Positions 1 to 5,385 of a DNA stretch of 13,846 nucleotides are shown here, in pieces; the first letter of the stretch is position 1, and each line of letters starts with the position of its first letter. A model generated the notes under the pieces. It worked only from the letters and a program-made list of their open reading frames with translations, did no database searches and was not told the DNA's origin. Source of the stretch: JAQTTT01 sp964565435 (GTDB taxonomy: Archaea; Nanobdellota; Nanobdellia; Tiddalikarchaeales; Tiddalikarchaeaceae); contig CAZMEY010000015.1 in assembly GCA_964565435.1 (NCBI GenBank), forward strand, positions 1 to 13,846, read 5' to 3'. The position numbers were made by a program, and so were the translations under genes.

Positions 1-381
1 CCCCGCTGAGTTTATGAAGATGCCCAATGCTTCCGGCCTAGTGTTTGATATCAAGATATAATCATCATTGTGGCTTATTATCTTATCCAACGCGCTCGAT
101 GCATTGTCATTTTGAAAGGTGTATTTTGCTATTATTCCTGGATTTAAATCATCTATTTTTTTGCATTCATTGAATAATGCATCAGCTTCATATTTGCTTA
201 TATTAAGCATTTTTTCAAAGATTTCGCCCCATTTTAGCCCATAATATTTTAATGAATCATCAGAAGTCATTTCATAATTGTATCCTTTGGATTGTAATGC
301 AAGGTTTGAAACCTCCCTTAAAGCATTTTCAGTGCCTTTTTCCAATACTCCATGGAAATCAAAGACATATAGTTTTTTCAT
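1..381 (-). CDS. HAD-superfamily hydrolase-like protein (partial, C-terminus outside window)
   Basis: The first 127 codons of this protein are present, and the frame is still open at the left edge of the window. Residues 6-13 (VFDFHGVL) look like HAD motif I, with D8 as the nucleophile, and residues 109-114 (ILISNT) look like motif II. These support a Rossmann-like HAD fold with a helical cap between roughly residues 15 and 105. The second motif I aspartate, the general acid/base in HAD phosphatases, is histidine (H10). I recall this DFHG variant from a subgroup of HAD-like archaeal proteins, so it may be a subfamily trait and not decay. Substrate is unknown. ATG at 379-381 is preceded by a TATA-like element about 29 bases upstream, which suggests a leaderless transcript. 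The gene starts 34 bases after the CysRS stop on the same strand. Confidence 0.8.
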   Translation of the reverse strand, partial: MKKLYVFDFHGVLEKGTENALREVSNLALQSKGYNYEMTSDDSLKYYGLKWGEIFEKMLNISKYEADALFNECKKIDDLNPGIIAKYTFQNDNASSALDKIISHNDDYILISNTRPEALGIFINSAG

Positions 382-405
382 CAGAGTTTTTGGTAATTTT
401 CAATT

Positions 406-415
406 GTTTAAATAA
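406..415 (-). promoter_or_regulatory. TATA-like promoter element of the HAD-like gene
   Basis: An A/T-rich element, read on the minus strand as TTATTTAAAC, is centred about 29 bases upstream of the ATG at 381. It sits directly beside the CysRS stop codon. The spacing fits a leaderless archaeal promoter. This is a motif-and-distance call only. Confidence 0.4.
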
Positions 416-1825
416 TTATTTATAGCCCCATTCGGTTGATTCCTTTGAATCATTTATTATTATGCCTTTTTTTTCAAGCTCATCCCTTATTGAATCGCTT
501 AATTTGAAATCTTTTTCTTTCCTTGCCTGGTTTCTTTTATCAATCATTGATTCTATCTCTTCCTTTGAAAGCGGGCATTCAGTTGTTTTCGGCAGTTCAA
601 GAGCTAAGTCGCCAAAGAAAATTTTTGATATTTTTTCATAATAATCAAGTATTTTTTGGGCTGATTTTTTGGATAAATCATTTTGCTCAATTATCTCTTT
701 ACAAAAAGCAATCCAGTGGGTTATTGCCAGTGAAGTGTTTAAATCATCATCTAATGCTGCTTCAAAATTTGCCTTGAATTTTTCAAGCGAGCTAAGAAGG
801 TTTTTTGCGTCATCTTTTCCTGCCGCTTTTTTAAGGGATTCATATGCTGCAATTATTCTGCAAAGTTTTGCGTTAGAGTTTTTCAATTCTTTCTCTGTGA
901 AATCAATGGTTTTCCTGTAATGGGTGTTGAAGATAAAGAACCTTATGCTTATTCCTCCATATTTTTGGGCAGCGTCGCGCACAGTTATGAAGTTTCCCAA
1001 GCTTTTGCTCATCTTTTCGCCGTTCATTAGTATGTGCCTTGTATGCATCCAATATTTTGAAAAAATCTTGCCTGTTGCAGCCTCGCTTTGGGCTATCTCG
1101 TTCTCATGATGAGGGAAAATATTGTCTTCTCCTCCGCTGTGGATATCAAAGGATTCTCCCAAGTATTTCATGCTCATTGCTGAGCATTCAATGTGCCAGC
1201 CAGGCCTTCCTTCCCCGAAAGGGCTGTGCCAATAAGGCTCGCCTTCTTTTCTGTTTTTCCACAATACAAAATCTGCTGCTGAATTCTTGTCGTATTCTTC
1301 TGCCTTGACACGGTTGCTTGCCCCTTCTTTAAGCTCTTTGGGTTTAATTCCCGACAATTTGCCGTAACTTTTGAATTTTGATATTTTGAAATATATTCCA
1401 TCATCTGCCTTGTATGCATAGCCTTTGTCAAGCAATTTTTTTATTAAATCAATCATCTCATTAATGTGCTGAGTTGCCAAGCAGTTCACATCAGGCTCTT
1501 TTAATCCCAATTTTTTCCTGTCAAAGAAGTATGATATCATGTAATGGGTTGTAAGCTCAAAGAAGCTTTTGCCTGTTTTTTTCAAATCCTTTAATATCTT
1601 GTCATCAATTGCTATATCAGTGATATTTGACACTGCACGGACTTCATAGCCCAAAAATTCAAGATACCTTATTATGAAATCCCAAGTGGAATAAGTCCTT
1701 GCATGCCCTAAATGAATGTAATTATTCACTGTTGGGCCGCATAGGTAAAATCCGACTTTCTTGCCATTAATTGGCTTGAAATCCTCAATTTTCTTGCTTA
1801 AAGTGTTATAAATCCTTAAAGCCAT
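416..1825 (-). CDS. cysS: Cysteinyl-tRNA synthetase
   Basis: This cytoplasmic class I synthetase charges tRNA-Cys with cysteine using ATP. Length (469 aa) is normal for the family. The HIGH signature is HLGH at residues 38-41 and KMSKS is at 271-275. Zinc ligands expected from the family are visible as C29 (LCGPTV), C214 (WHIECSAM), H239 and E243 (FPHHENE). The catalytic Rossmann fold spans about 1-310 and the helical anticodon-binding region about 311-469, ending in the usual GIIINDSKESTEW-type tail. One oddity is the normally compact T-D-[IV]-D-D-K motif, which reads TDIAIDDKI at 69-77, a two-residue insertion. The ATG at 1825 is about 26 bases from a TATA-like element. The gene is divergent from the zinc-ribbon gene, with 93 bases between the start codons. 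Confidence 0.97.
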   Translation of the reverse strand: MALRIYNTLSKKIEDFKPINGKKVGFYLCGPTVNNYIHLGHARTYSTWDFIIRYLEFLGYEVRAVSNITDIAIDDKILKDLKKTGKSFFELTTHYMISYFFDRKKLGLKEPDVNCLATQHINEMIDLIKKLLDKGYAYKADDGIYFKISKFKSYGKLSGIKPKELKEGASNRVKAEEYDKNSAADFVLWKNRKEGEPYWHSPFGEGRPGWHIECSAMSMKYLGESFDIHSGGEDNIFPHHENEIAQSEAATGKIFSKYWMHTRHILMNGEKMSKSLGNFITVRDAAQKYGGISIRFFIFNTHYRKTIDFTEKELKNSNAKLCRIIAAYESLKKAAGKDDAKNLLSSLEKFKANFEAALDDDLNTSLAITHWIAFCKEIIEQNDLSKKSAQKILDYYEKISKIFFGDLALELPKTTECPLSKEEIESMIDKRNQARKEKDFKLSDSIRDELEKKGIIINDSKESTEWGYK

Positions 1826-1846
1826 GGATTATTAACATCTTTTAGG

Positions 1847-1856
1847 CATTTAAAAC
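1847..1856 (-). promoter_or_regulatory. TATA-like promoter element of cysS
   Basis: The element reads GTTTTAAATG on the minus strand and is centred about 26 bases upstream of the cysS ATG, the spacing expected for a leaderless archaeal transcript. A second, palindromic TTTATAAA at 1868-1875 lies further up and could also serve this strand. Confidence 0.4.
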
Positions 1857-1867
1857 ATTTGCCAAAC

Positions 1868-1875
1868 TTTATAAA
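1868..1875 (+). promoter_or_regulatory. TATA box of the zinc-ribbon gene
   Basis: A perfect palindromic TTTATAAA lies 44-51 bases upstream of the ATG at 1919. Transcription would start near 1895-1900, leaving a short leader that carries the GGAGG Shine-Dalgarno sequence. Because it is palindromic it might also be read toward cysS. Confidence 0.5.
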
Positions 1876-1902
1876 CAGCAAATTAGTGTATTTTCTTATA
1901 AC

Positions 1903-1907
1903 GGAGG
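1903..1907 (+). promoter_or_regulatory. Shine-Dalgarno GGAGG that fixes the start of the zinc-ribbon gene
   Basis: GGAGG lies 11 bases before the ATG at 1919. It decides the start, since the upstream in-frame TTG at 1859 would place both the TATA box and this site inside the coding region. Few genes in the window have such a site. Confidence 0.65.
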
Positions 1908-1918
1908 AAAAGATTAAC

Positions 1919-2176
1919 ATGCCTTTTGAAGGAAGAGAAAGAAGCGGATTTTCTAGAAATAGAAACTTTTCAGGACCTAGGAGAAGCTTTGGCGGACCAA
2001 GAGAAATGCACAAAGTAAAGTGCTCAGCTTGCGGTAAAGATGCTGAAGTTCCTTTTAAGCCAAAAGAAGGATTGCCTGTTTATTGCAGGGAATGCTACAT
2101 GAAAAATAAGGAAAATCCCGGCTCAGTAAGCCCTAAAGCAAAAGTTGAAGACAATAGCGAAGATTTTGAAGAATAA
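1919..2176 (+). CDS. Small CxxC-x17-CxxC zinc-ribbon protein
   Basis: This is an 85-residue protein with an Arg/Gly/Ser/Phe-rich, probably disordered N-terminus (residues 4-28, several R-x-[FS]-G-like steps). It is followed by a zinc ribbon with C35-x2-C38 and C56-x2-C59, then an acidic tail (KVEDNSEDFEE). The arrangement matches the family usually named CxxC-x17-CxxC domain-containing protein, common in small-genome archaea and bacteria. Its role is not established. The RGG-like arm plus ribbon suggests nucleic-acid binding, which is inference. The start is set by GGAGG at 1903-1907. The gene is followed by a T10 run that looks like an archaeal terminator. Confidence 0.88.
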   Translation: MPFEGRERSGFSRNRNFSGPRRSFGGPREMHKVKCSACGKDAEVPFKPKEGLPVYCRECYMKNKENPGSVSPKAKVEDNSEDFEE

Positions 2177-2215
2177 TTCTCTAGAAAAATAATCGTTAAA
2201 AATTATCAATATATA

Positions 2216-2225
2216 TTTTTTTTTT
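2216..2225 (+). terminator. T-run terminator after the zinc-ribbon gene
   Basis: Ten consecutive T about 40 bases after the stop codon, followed by a second T-rich stretch at 2230-2236. Archaeal intrinsic termination typically uses such T-tracts without needing a hairpin. Confidence 0.55.
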
Positions 2226-2251
2226 ACAATTTTTTAATTAATACAGTTTTT

Positions 2252-2260
2252 AAAAAAAAA
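2252..2260 (-). terminator. T-run terminator on the minus strand
   Basis: A9 on the plus strand reads as T9 on the minus strand. It is preceded on that strand by the dyad at 2270-2288. It would end any minus-strand transcript starting near 2495 and so bounds the possible small gene or RNA described at 2305-2457. Confidence 0.45.
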
Positions 2261-2269
2261 TCAAAAAGA

Positions 2270-2288
2270 TTAATGAGATCTCAGTTAA
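2270..2288. repeat. 19-base near-perfect inverted repeat around TGAGATCTCA
   Basis: The central ten bases (2274-2283) are a perfect palindrome and the flanks are TTAA on each side, broken by one extra base. It could be a protein-binding dyad or the hairpin part of the minus-strand terminator. It has almost no loop, which favours DNA binding. Confidence 0.4.
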
Positions 2289-2304
2289 GCCAGAAATATT
2301 TTAT

Positions 2305-2457
2305 TTAAATTATTTGGCTGGTTCTTTTGGTTTTTTTGCCATGAGTTCTCAACCCTCCCTCAAAAAAAGTATTTTTTTGAGAATTAACCGGAATCCCTGA
2401 ATGGGTTCCTAAACCATTAATCAATTCAACTTGGCTGAATAGATTTGTTTTTATCAT
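2305..2457 (-). CDS. Possible 50-residue hypothetical protein
   Basis: The frame opens with ATG at 2455-2457 and runs 50 codons to TAA at 2305-2307. The product is basic at its C-terminal end and contains GLGTHSGIPVNSQ (16-28) and FEGGLRTHGKK (32-42). I do not recognise it. EGGLRT-x-G faintly resembles a stretch near the N-terminus of some family 2 glycosyltransferases, but nothing of that fold follows. A TATA-like AATTATAATC (minus strand) lies about 23 bases before the ATG, so a leaderless start is possible. Against it, the DNA is full of potential hairpins, including a 10-bp A7/T7 stem, and a micro-ORF with a better initiation site lies inside it in another frame. In DNA this AT-rich, 50 codons without a stop is unusual but not decisive. 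Confidence 0.25.
   Translation of the reverse strand: MIKTNLFSQVELINGLGTHSGIPVNSQKNTFFEGGLRTHGKKTKRTSQII
2310..2342 (-). CDS. Possible micro-ORF, 10 residues (MAKKPKEPAK)
   Basis: ATG at 2340-2342 is preceded on the minus strand by GGAGG (2354-2358) with an 11-base spacer, exactly the spacer seen before the zinc-ribbon gene. The peptide is highly basic and resembles the start of small ribosomal-type proteins, but TAA follows after ten codons. An in-frame TGA lies three codons upstream, so it cannot be extended at the 5' side. It could be a real micropeptide, a leader peptide or a decayed gene start, and no larger gene follows on this strand before the T9 run. Confidence 0.25.
   Translation of the reverse strand: MAKKPKEPAK
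2359..2381. other. Perfect 10-bp stem-loop (CTCAAAAAAA / TTTTTTTGAG, loop GTA)
   Basis: Two ten-base arms are exactly complementary with a three-base loop. On the minus strand the hairpin ends just before the GGAGG of the micro-ORF. TTGAGAA at 2377-2383 can instead pair with TTCTCAA at 2346-2352, giving a mutually exclusive fold that would put GGAGG in the loop. Confidence 0.45.
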
Positions 2458-2519
2458 AATCGTTTAGCACTGATTATAATTATTTTATTAAAACCCTAAA
2501 TATTTAAACATTTCCTAAG

Positions 2520-2527
2520 CTTTATAA
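2520..2527 (-). promoter_or_regulatory. TATA box candidate for a minus-strand transcript of the 2252-2495 region
   Basis: CTTTATAA on the plus strand overlaps the palindrome TTTATAAA and gives a TATA element on the minus strand. A transcript would begin near 2495 and could end at the T9 run at 2252-2260, giving an RNA of about 240 bases. This is inferred from motifs only. Confidence 0.3.
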
Positions 2528-2607
2528 ATAAGCCATTAAAAGTGCTTAAAACATGCTTTAAAGTCAATTTAAAGGATTTTATACCTTAAAACCCTCTTAA
2601 AGATTGA

Positions 2608-2838
2608 TTACTCAAGGTTTGGCATTTCAGGGAAAGGGTTGCTTTCGATTAATCCGGTGTCCAAATCAATGGTTGAATTGGTTGATGGAAGGCTTCCTAG
2701 TTCAGGCATGCCACTAGAGTTCGTGCTAGGCAGCTCGCCTAATTCTTCTAAGCCACTTATGTCAACATTGCCGCTTGATTGAGCCGTGCATCCTGCAATC
2801 AAAACTGCAGCAGCTATTAATGCAATTAATTTTTTCAT
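2608..2838 (-). CDS. Small lipoprotein, 76 aa
   Basis: An exported lipoprotein with a lysine start, a hydrophobic stretch (3-15) and the lipobox LIAGC with lipid-attachment cysteine C17. The mature part is about 60 residues, Ser/Asn/Pro/acidic, and has a short tandem repeat: ELGELPSTNSS (32-42) and ELGSLPSTNST (46-56). No enzymatic domain is visible, so it is probably a flexible surface peptide or tether. The start overlaps the stop of the upstream coiled-coil gene by four bases (ATGA), and GAGGTGA at 2846-2852 supplies a Shine-Dalgarno site 7 bases upstream. The two proteins are therefore very likely translated together and may interact. Function unknown. Confidence 0.8.
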   Translation of the reverse strand: MKKLIALIAAAVLIAGCTAQSSGNVDISGLEELGELPSTNSSGMPELGSLPSTNSTIDLDTGLIESNPFPEMPNLE

Positions 2839-4523
2839 TTTGATTTCACCTCTGCAAATAATTTAGAGTATTCAATTTTTAATGCTTCAAATTTTGCCTT
2901 AGCCTCATTAATTAATACTAAAGCATCAGCTGTGTTTCCTAATTCAAGTAAGATGGTGGCTTGTGATTCTAAAGCGTAAAGCTCTGTTTCCAATTTTTCC
3001 AAGACTGAAGTGTCAATGTTTAAACCTTGAGCTGCTTCTTTTAATGCCAAGATTTTAGCTTTTTCAGCATTTAATGCTGTAATTATAGTTTGAGCCTCCT
3101 CTTTTACCCCTTCAACTTGGGCTTGCAATCTTGCGTATTCTTCTTTTAATAAAGCAACAATATTTTCTGCTTCTTTTATTTTTGCGAATGCTTCCTCATC
3201 ATTCCCTGCTTCATCCAAAGCTATTGCTTCATCCCTTAAAGCCTCAAGTTGTGCAGTAAGATTTTCCAAAACACTTGTGTCTAATCCTCCATTAGTAGCT
3301 GCATCAATTCCTGCTTGTGCAGTTTCCATTAACGCATCCAAGCTCGTGATATATTTATCCTGAATTAAGCCTTCAATAATGCTGTTAATTCTTACTTCCA
3401 TTTCAGCAGATTCTAAATTAATTATTTTTATAAATTCCATTATATCTGCTTCAGTTGCATCAGATGTAAAAACTGTCAATGCCTGCTCTTTTTTAGCAGC
3501 TGCCCAAACTGTGACTTCATTAAACATGCTGGTGTCTATGCCATAAACGCTGACTTCAGCCTTTTTCGCGTCAATGTCAATAATTTTTTGGTTGAAGACT
3601 TTTAAGAACAATGCATAGTAAGCCTCGTTGACTTCTGATTCTTGTAGAGTGTAATTTTTTCCTTCAAAAGCAGCTCTCATTTTTTCAGCCATTCCGCTGA
3701 AAGCCTGCTCAACCTTTGCGCCTAAGCTTTGGGCTTTTTCTCCGAATGCTCTTGCTTCTTCTCCTAATGCAATTGCTTCCTCTTGAGCTTTTGGGGTTGA
3801 AGCTCCGAGAGACGCTTGCAATGTTTGTATCTCTGAGTATAATGCCTGAACTGAAGGGTCTTGTGCAGCCATAGGATTAGCATTAGTTATTGCCTGATAT
3901 TGGGCACTTTTTGCATAAATTTGTGAAACTATTGCTTCTATCTCTTCAGGACTCTTGCCTCCAGTCATTGCGTCAATTTCTGCTTGAATAACTTCTCCTT
4001 GTGCTGTATAATTATCCATTTTAACCTTAATATCTGACTCTAATTTTGTGCCTATTGATTTAAGGGACTGCTCTAATCCATTGTCTCCTAATGAAAATGA
4101 TATAATTTCTTGAATAGCTACCCCATAGGTTTCAGGAGTAGCAGAGCAAAGTGCTTCAACCTTTGATAACAATCCTTCTTTAATGCTTAGTAATGCACTT
4201 GTGTCCATAGTGATTCCTTCGCTGCTTAAAGTGCTTGCAACTTCATCCCATATTGCCTTGACAGTATCTGCTCCGTCAACGAATTTTTGCATATTATACT
4301 TAGCCATTGCGCAAGTGACAGATATATACTCTTCTTCAGCTCCTGCATCAATAATCTCCTGGGGAATTGATTTAGGTATCATTGCTGCCCTATCTTGAGC
4401 CTCTGCAAGCATACCTCTATCAATTGTTTCAGGGGCGCCTACAGAACCAGTTGGCCCGTATTCCAAAGAATATGCTATGCCTATTAATAATAGAAAGCTG
4501 ATTAATAAAAATGATTTTTTCAT
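2835..4523 (-). CDS. Secreted alpha-helical (coiled-coil) protein, 562 aa
   Basis: A signal peptide (residues 1-19, probable cleavage after AYS) is followed by about 540 residues rich in Ala, Glu, Lys and Leu, predicted to be helical and largely coiled coil. There is no second membrane segment. Four copies of a D-T-S-x-[LF] turn motif, usually preceded by a glycine a few residues earlier, occur at 107, 330, 415 and 504, each followed by long helices. The last two head clear ~85-90-residue repeats (412-465 and 500-556) containing L-x-x-x-G-N-x-x-[ED]-A. Only two cysteines are present (C71, C126). No catalytic motif is recognised, and a structural or adhesive surface role is inference. It shares an ATGA overlap with the downstream lipoprotein. 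A TATA-like element lies about 28 bases before the ATG. Confidence 0.85.
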   Translation of the reverse strand: MKKSFLLISFLLLIGIAYSLEYGPTGSVGAPETIDRGMLAEAQDRAAMIPKSIPQEIIDAGAEEEYISVTCAMAKYNMQKFVDGADTVKAIWDEVASTLSSEGITMDTSALLSIKEGLLSKVEALCSATPETYGVAIQEIISFSLGDNGLEQSLKSIGTKLESDIKVKMDNYTAQGEVIQAEIDAMTGGKSPEEIEAIVSQIYAKSAQYQAITNANPMAAQDPSVQALYSEIQTLQASLGASTPKAQEEAIALGEEARAFGEKAQSLGAKVEQAFSGMAEKMRAAFEGKNYTLQESEVNEAYYALFLKVFNQKIIDIDAKKAEVSVYGIDTSMFNEVTVWAAAKKEQALTVFTSDATEADIMEFIKIINLESAEMEVRINSIIEGLIQDKYITSLDALMETAQAGIDAATNGGLDTSVLENLTAQLEALRDEAIALDEAGNDEEAFAKIKEAENIVALLKEEYARLQAQVEGVKEEAQTIITALNAEKAKILALKEAAQGLNIDTSVLEKLETELYALESQATILLELGNTADALVLINEAKAKFEALKIEYSKLFAEVKSK

Positions 4524-4545
4524 AAAAAATAATTAATTTTTTGGG

Positions 4546-4556
4546 ATTATTTAAAG
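4546..4556 (-). promoter_or_regulatory. TATA-like promoter of the coiled-coil/lipoprotein pair
   Basis: CTTTAAATAAT on the minus strand is centred about 28 bases before the ATG at 4523. It lies in the 49-base gap after the next gene upstream, so this two-gene unit probably has its own leaderless promoter. Confidence 0.45.
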
Positions 4557-4572
4557 ATTATCACTCTTGGCA

Positions 4573-5316
4573 TTATTCTATGCAAAGATAGTTGGAGCTG
4601 TTTATTTCATATATTCTTATATCATCAAGTTTTGCCAATCCATATTTTGCATCAATTGAAGTGTCTGATGAGTTAAAGTTCATATCTGAAAGGATTGCAA
4701 ATCCGAAATTGCCTGCATTAAATGAATCATCTGTTATATCCAATAGTTTCATGCCTTCAATGTAAAACAATAGCTTTTCATCAATGGATATTAATTTAAA
4801 ATTAAGCCACTCATTTTTTGGAATTGGGGTATGGCTCATTTCCAAAATAGTTGGAGGCGCTCCTTGCTGGGTGGAATTATTCTTCATTAAAATTACGCTG
4901 TTTTGCAAAAGGATAATGTATCCTTGATTGTCAGCCAATCTGGAAACAATCACTAATACCCCTTCTTCCAGATTGAATTTTCCAGTCATTGCGTAATTGC
5001 CTTTGAAAGAATTTATATTAGCAAACAAGTATGCAGGCATTGAGCCTTGAAAATAAGTATAGTTAGCAAATAAAGCCCCGTCGCTTATTTTCCATGCATT
5101 GGTGTTATAGATGTCATTCCAATTTTCAATCCCGTTTGACATATCATCCTGAAATATTGGAGTAAGATATTGCATCTCATGGCTGCATTTAAAATCAGTT
5201 TCATTAGAGCAGTAATCAAGCGTGCAATAATCGGAATCATCGCAGCTTTTTGGGCAAGAAGAAGAGCATCCTGCCAATAATATGATAATAAATAATAATA
5301 TTTGGCTAAATTTCAT
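4573..5316 (-). CDS. Lipoprotein with Cys-rich segment and lectin-like jelly-roll domain
   Basis: An exported lipoprotein with the lipobox LLAGC and lipid-attachment C17. Residues 21-46 carry C21, C25, C31, C36 and C44 in a C-x3-C-D-D-x3-C-T-x-D-Y-C pattern. This resembles the short CDDGxxCTxDxC modules found in many bacterial and archaeal surface proteins and is probably disulphide-linked; a sixth cysteine is near the C-terminus (C245). From about residue 54 (FQDDMSNGIENWN) to about 236 the pattern of beta strands, an early W-x-I-x-D-G-A-L and late FGF and LDDIRIYE segments fits a concanavalin/LamG or DUF1080-like jelly roll, which often binds glycans. Several N-x-S/T sites suggest glycosylation. 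Carbohydrate binding is inference. It has its own TATA-like element. Confidence 0.8.
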   Translation of the reverse strand: MKFSQILLFIIILLAGCSSSCPKSCDDSDYCTLDYCSNETDFKCSHEMQYLTPIFQDDMSNGIENWNDIYNTNAWKISDGALFANYTYFQGSMPAYLFANINSFKGNYAMTGKFNLEEGVLVIVSRLADNQGYIILLQNSVILMKNNSTQQGAPPTILEMSHTPIPKNEWLNFKLISIDEKLLFYIEGMKLLDITDDSFNAGNFGFAILSDMNFNSSDTSIDAKYGLAKLDDIRIYEINSSNYLCIE

Positions 5317-5335
5317 AAAGATTACTAAGGAATTG

Positions 5336-5345
5336 CTTATTTAAA
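5336..5345 (-). promoter_or_regulatory. TATA-like promoter of the jelly-roll lipoprotein gene
   Basis: TTTAAATAAG on the minus strand is centred about 25 bases before the ATG at 5316, in the 69-base gap after the Kazal gene. It fits a leaderless start. Confidence 0.4.
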
Positions 5346-5385
5346 AAAATTATTTTAAAGCATTTTTGGCGCGCTTTTTACTTAT

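Larger units (their letters stand above)
2177..2607. other. 431-base intergenic region with stem-loops, two cryptic short ORFs and a phased TTAAA array
   Basis: There is no assured gene here. Reading from the left, it holds a plus-strand T-run (2216-2225), an A9 run that is T9 on the minus strand (2252-2260), and a near-perfect dyad at 2270-2288. After these come a 10-codon and a 50-codon minus-strand reading frame, five possible stem-loops between 2288 and 2477, a minus-strand TATA box at 2520-2527, and TTAAA motifs repeated at roughly 11-base spacing (2536-2601). I saw no tRNA T-loop consensus and no recognisable RNase P or SRP RNA core. Confidence 0.6.

Noticed and set aside
523..1431. Several open frames on both strands inside cysS
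   Set aside because: They lie within a strongly conserved synthetase gene, have no promoter or ribosome site and no recognisable product.
1859..1918. TTG start that would add 20 residues to the zinc-ribbon protein
   Set aside because: The extension contains the TATA box and the GGAGG site and has no family similarity.
2341..2400. Plus-strand ATG frame of 19 codons (MSSQPSLKK...)
   Set aside because: Too short, with no promoter or ribosome site on this strand. It is antisense to better-supported signals.
2305..2457. Glycosyltransferase gene remnant suggested by EGGLRT-x-G
   Set aside because: Only a handful of residues resemble it and none of the GT2 core follows in any frame. It is kept only as a note.
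2177..2607. tRNA, RNase P RNA or SRP RNA in the intergenic gap
   Set aside because: No T-loop GTTCRA consensus, no acceptor pairing and no recognised RNase P or SRP core sequences. The region is also unusually AT-rich for such RNAs.
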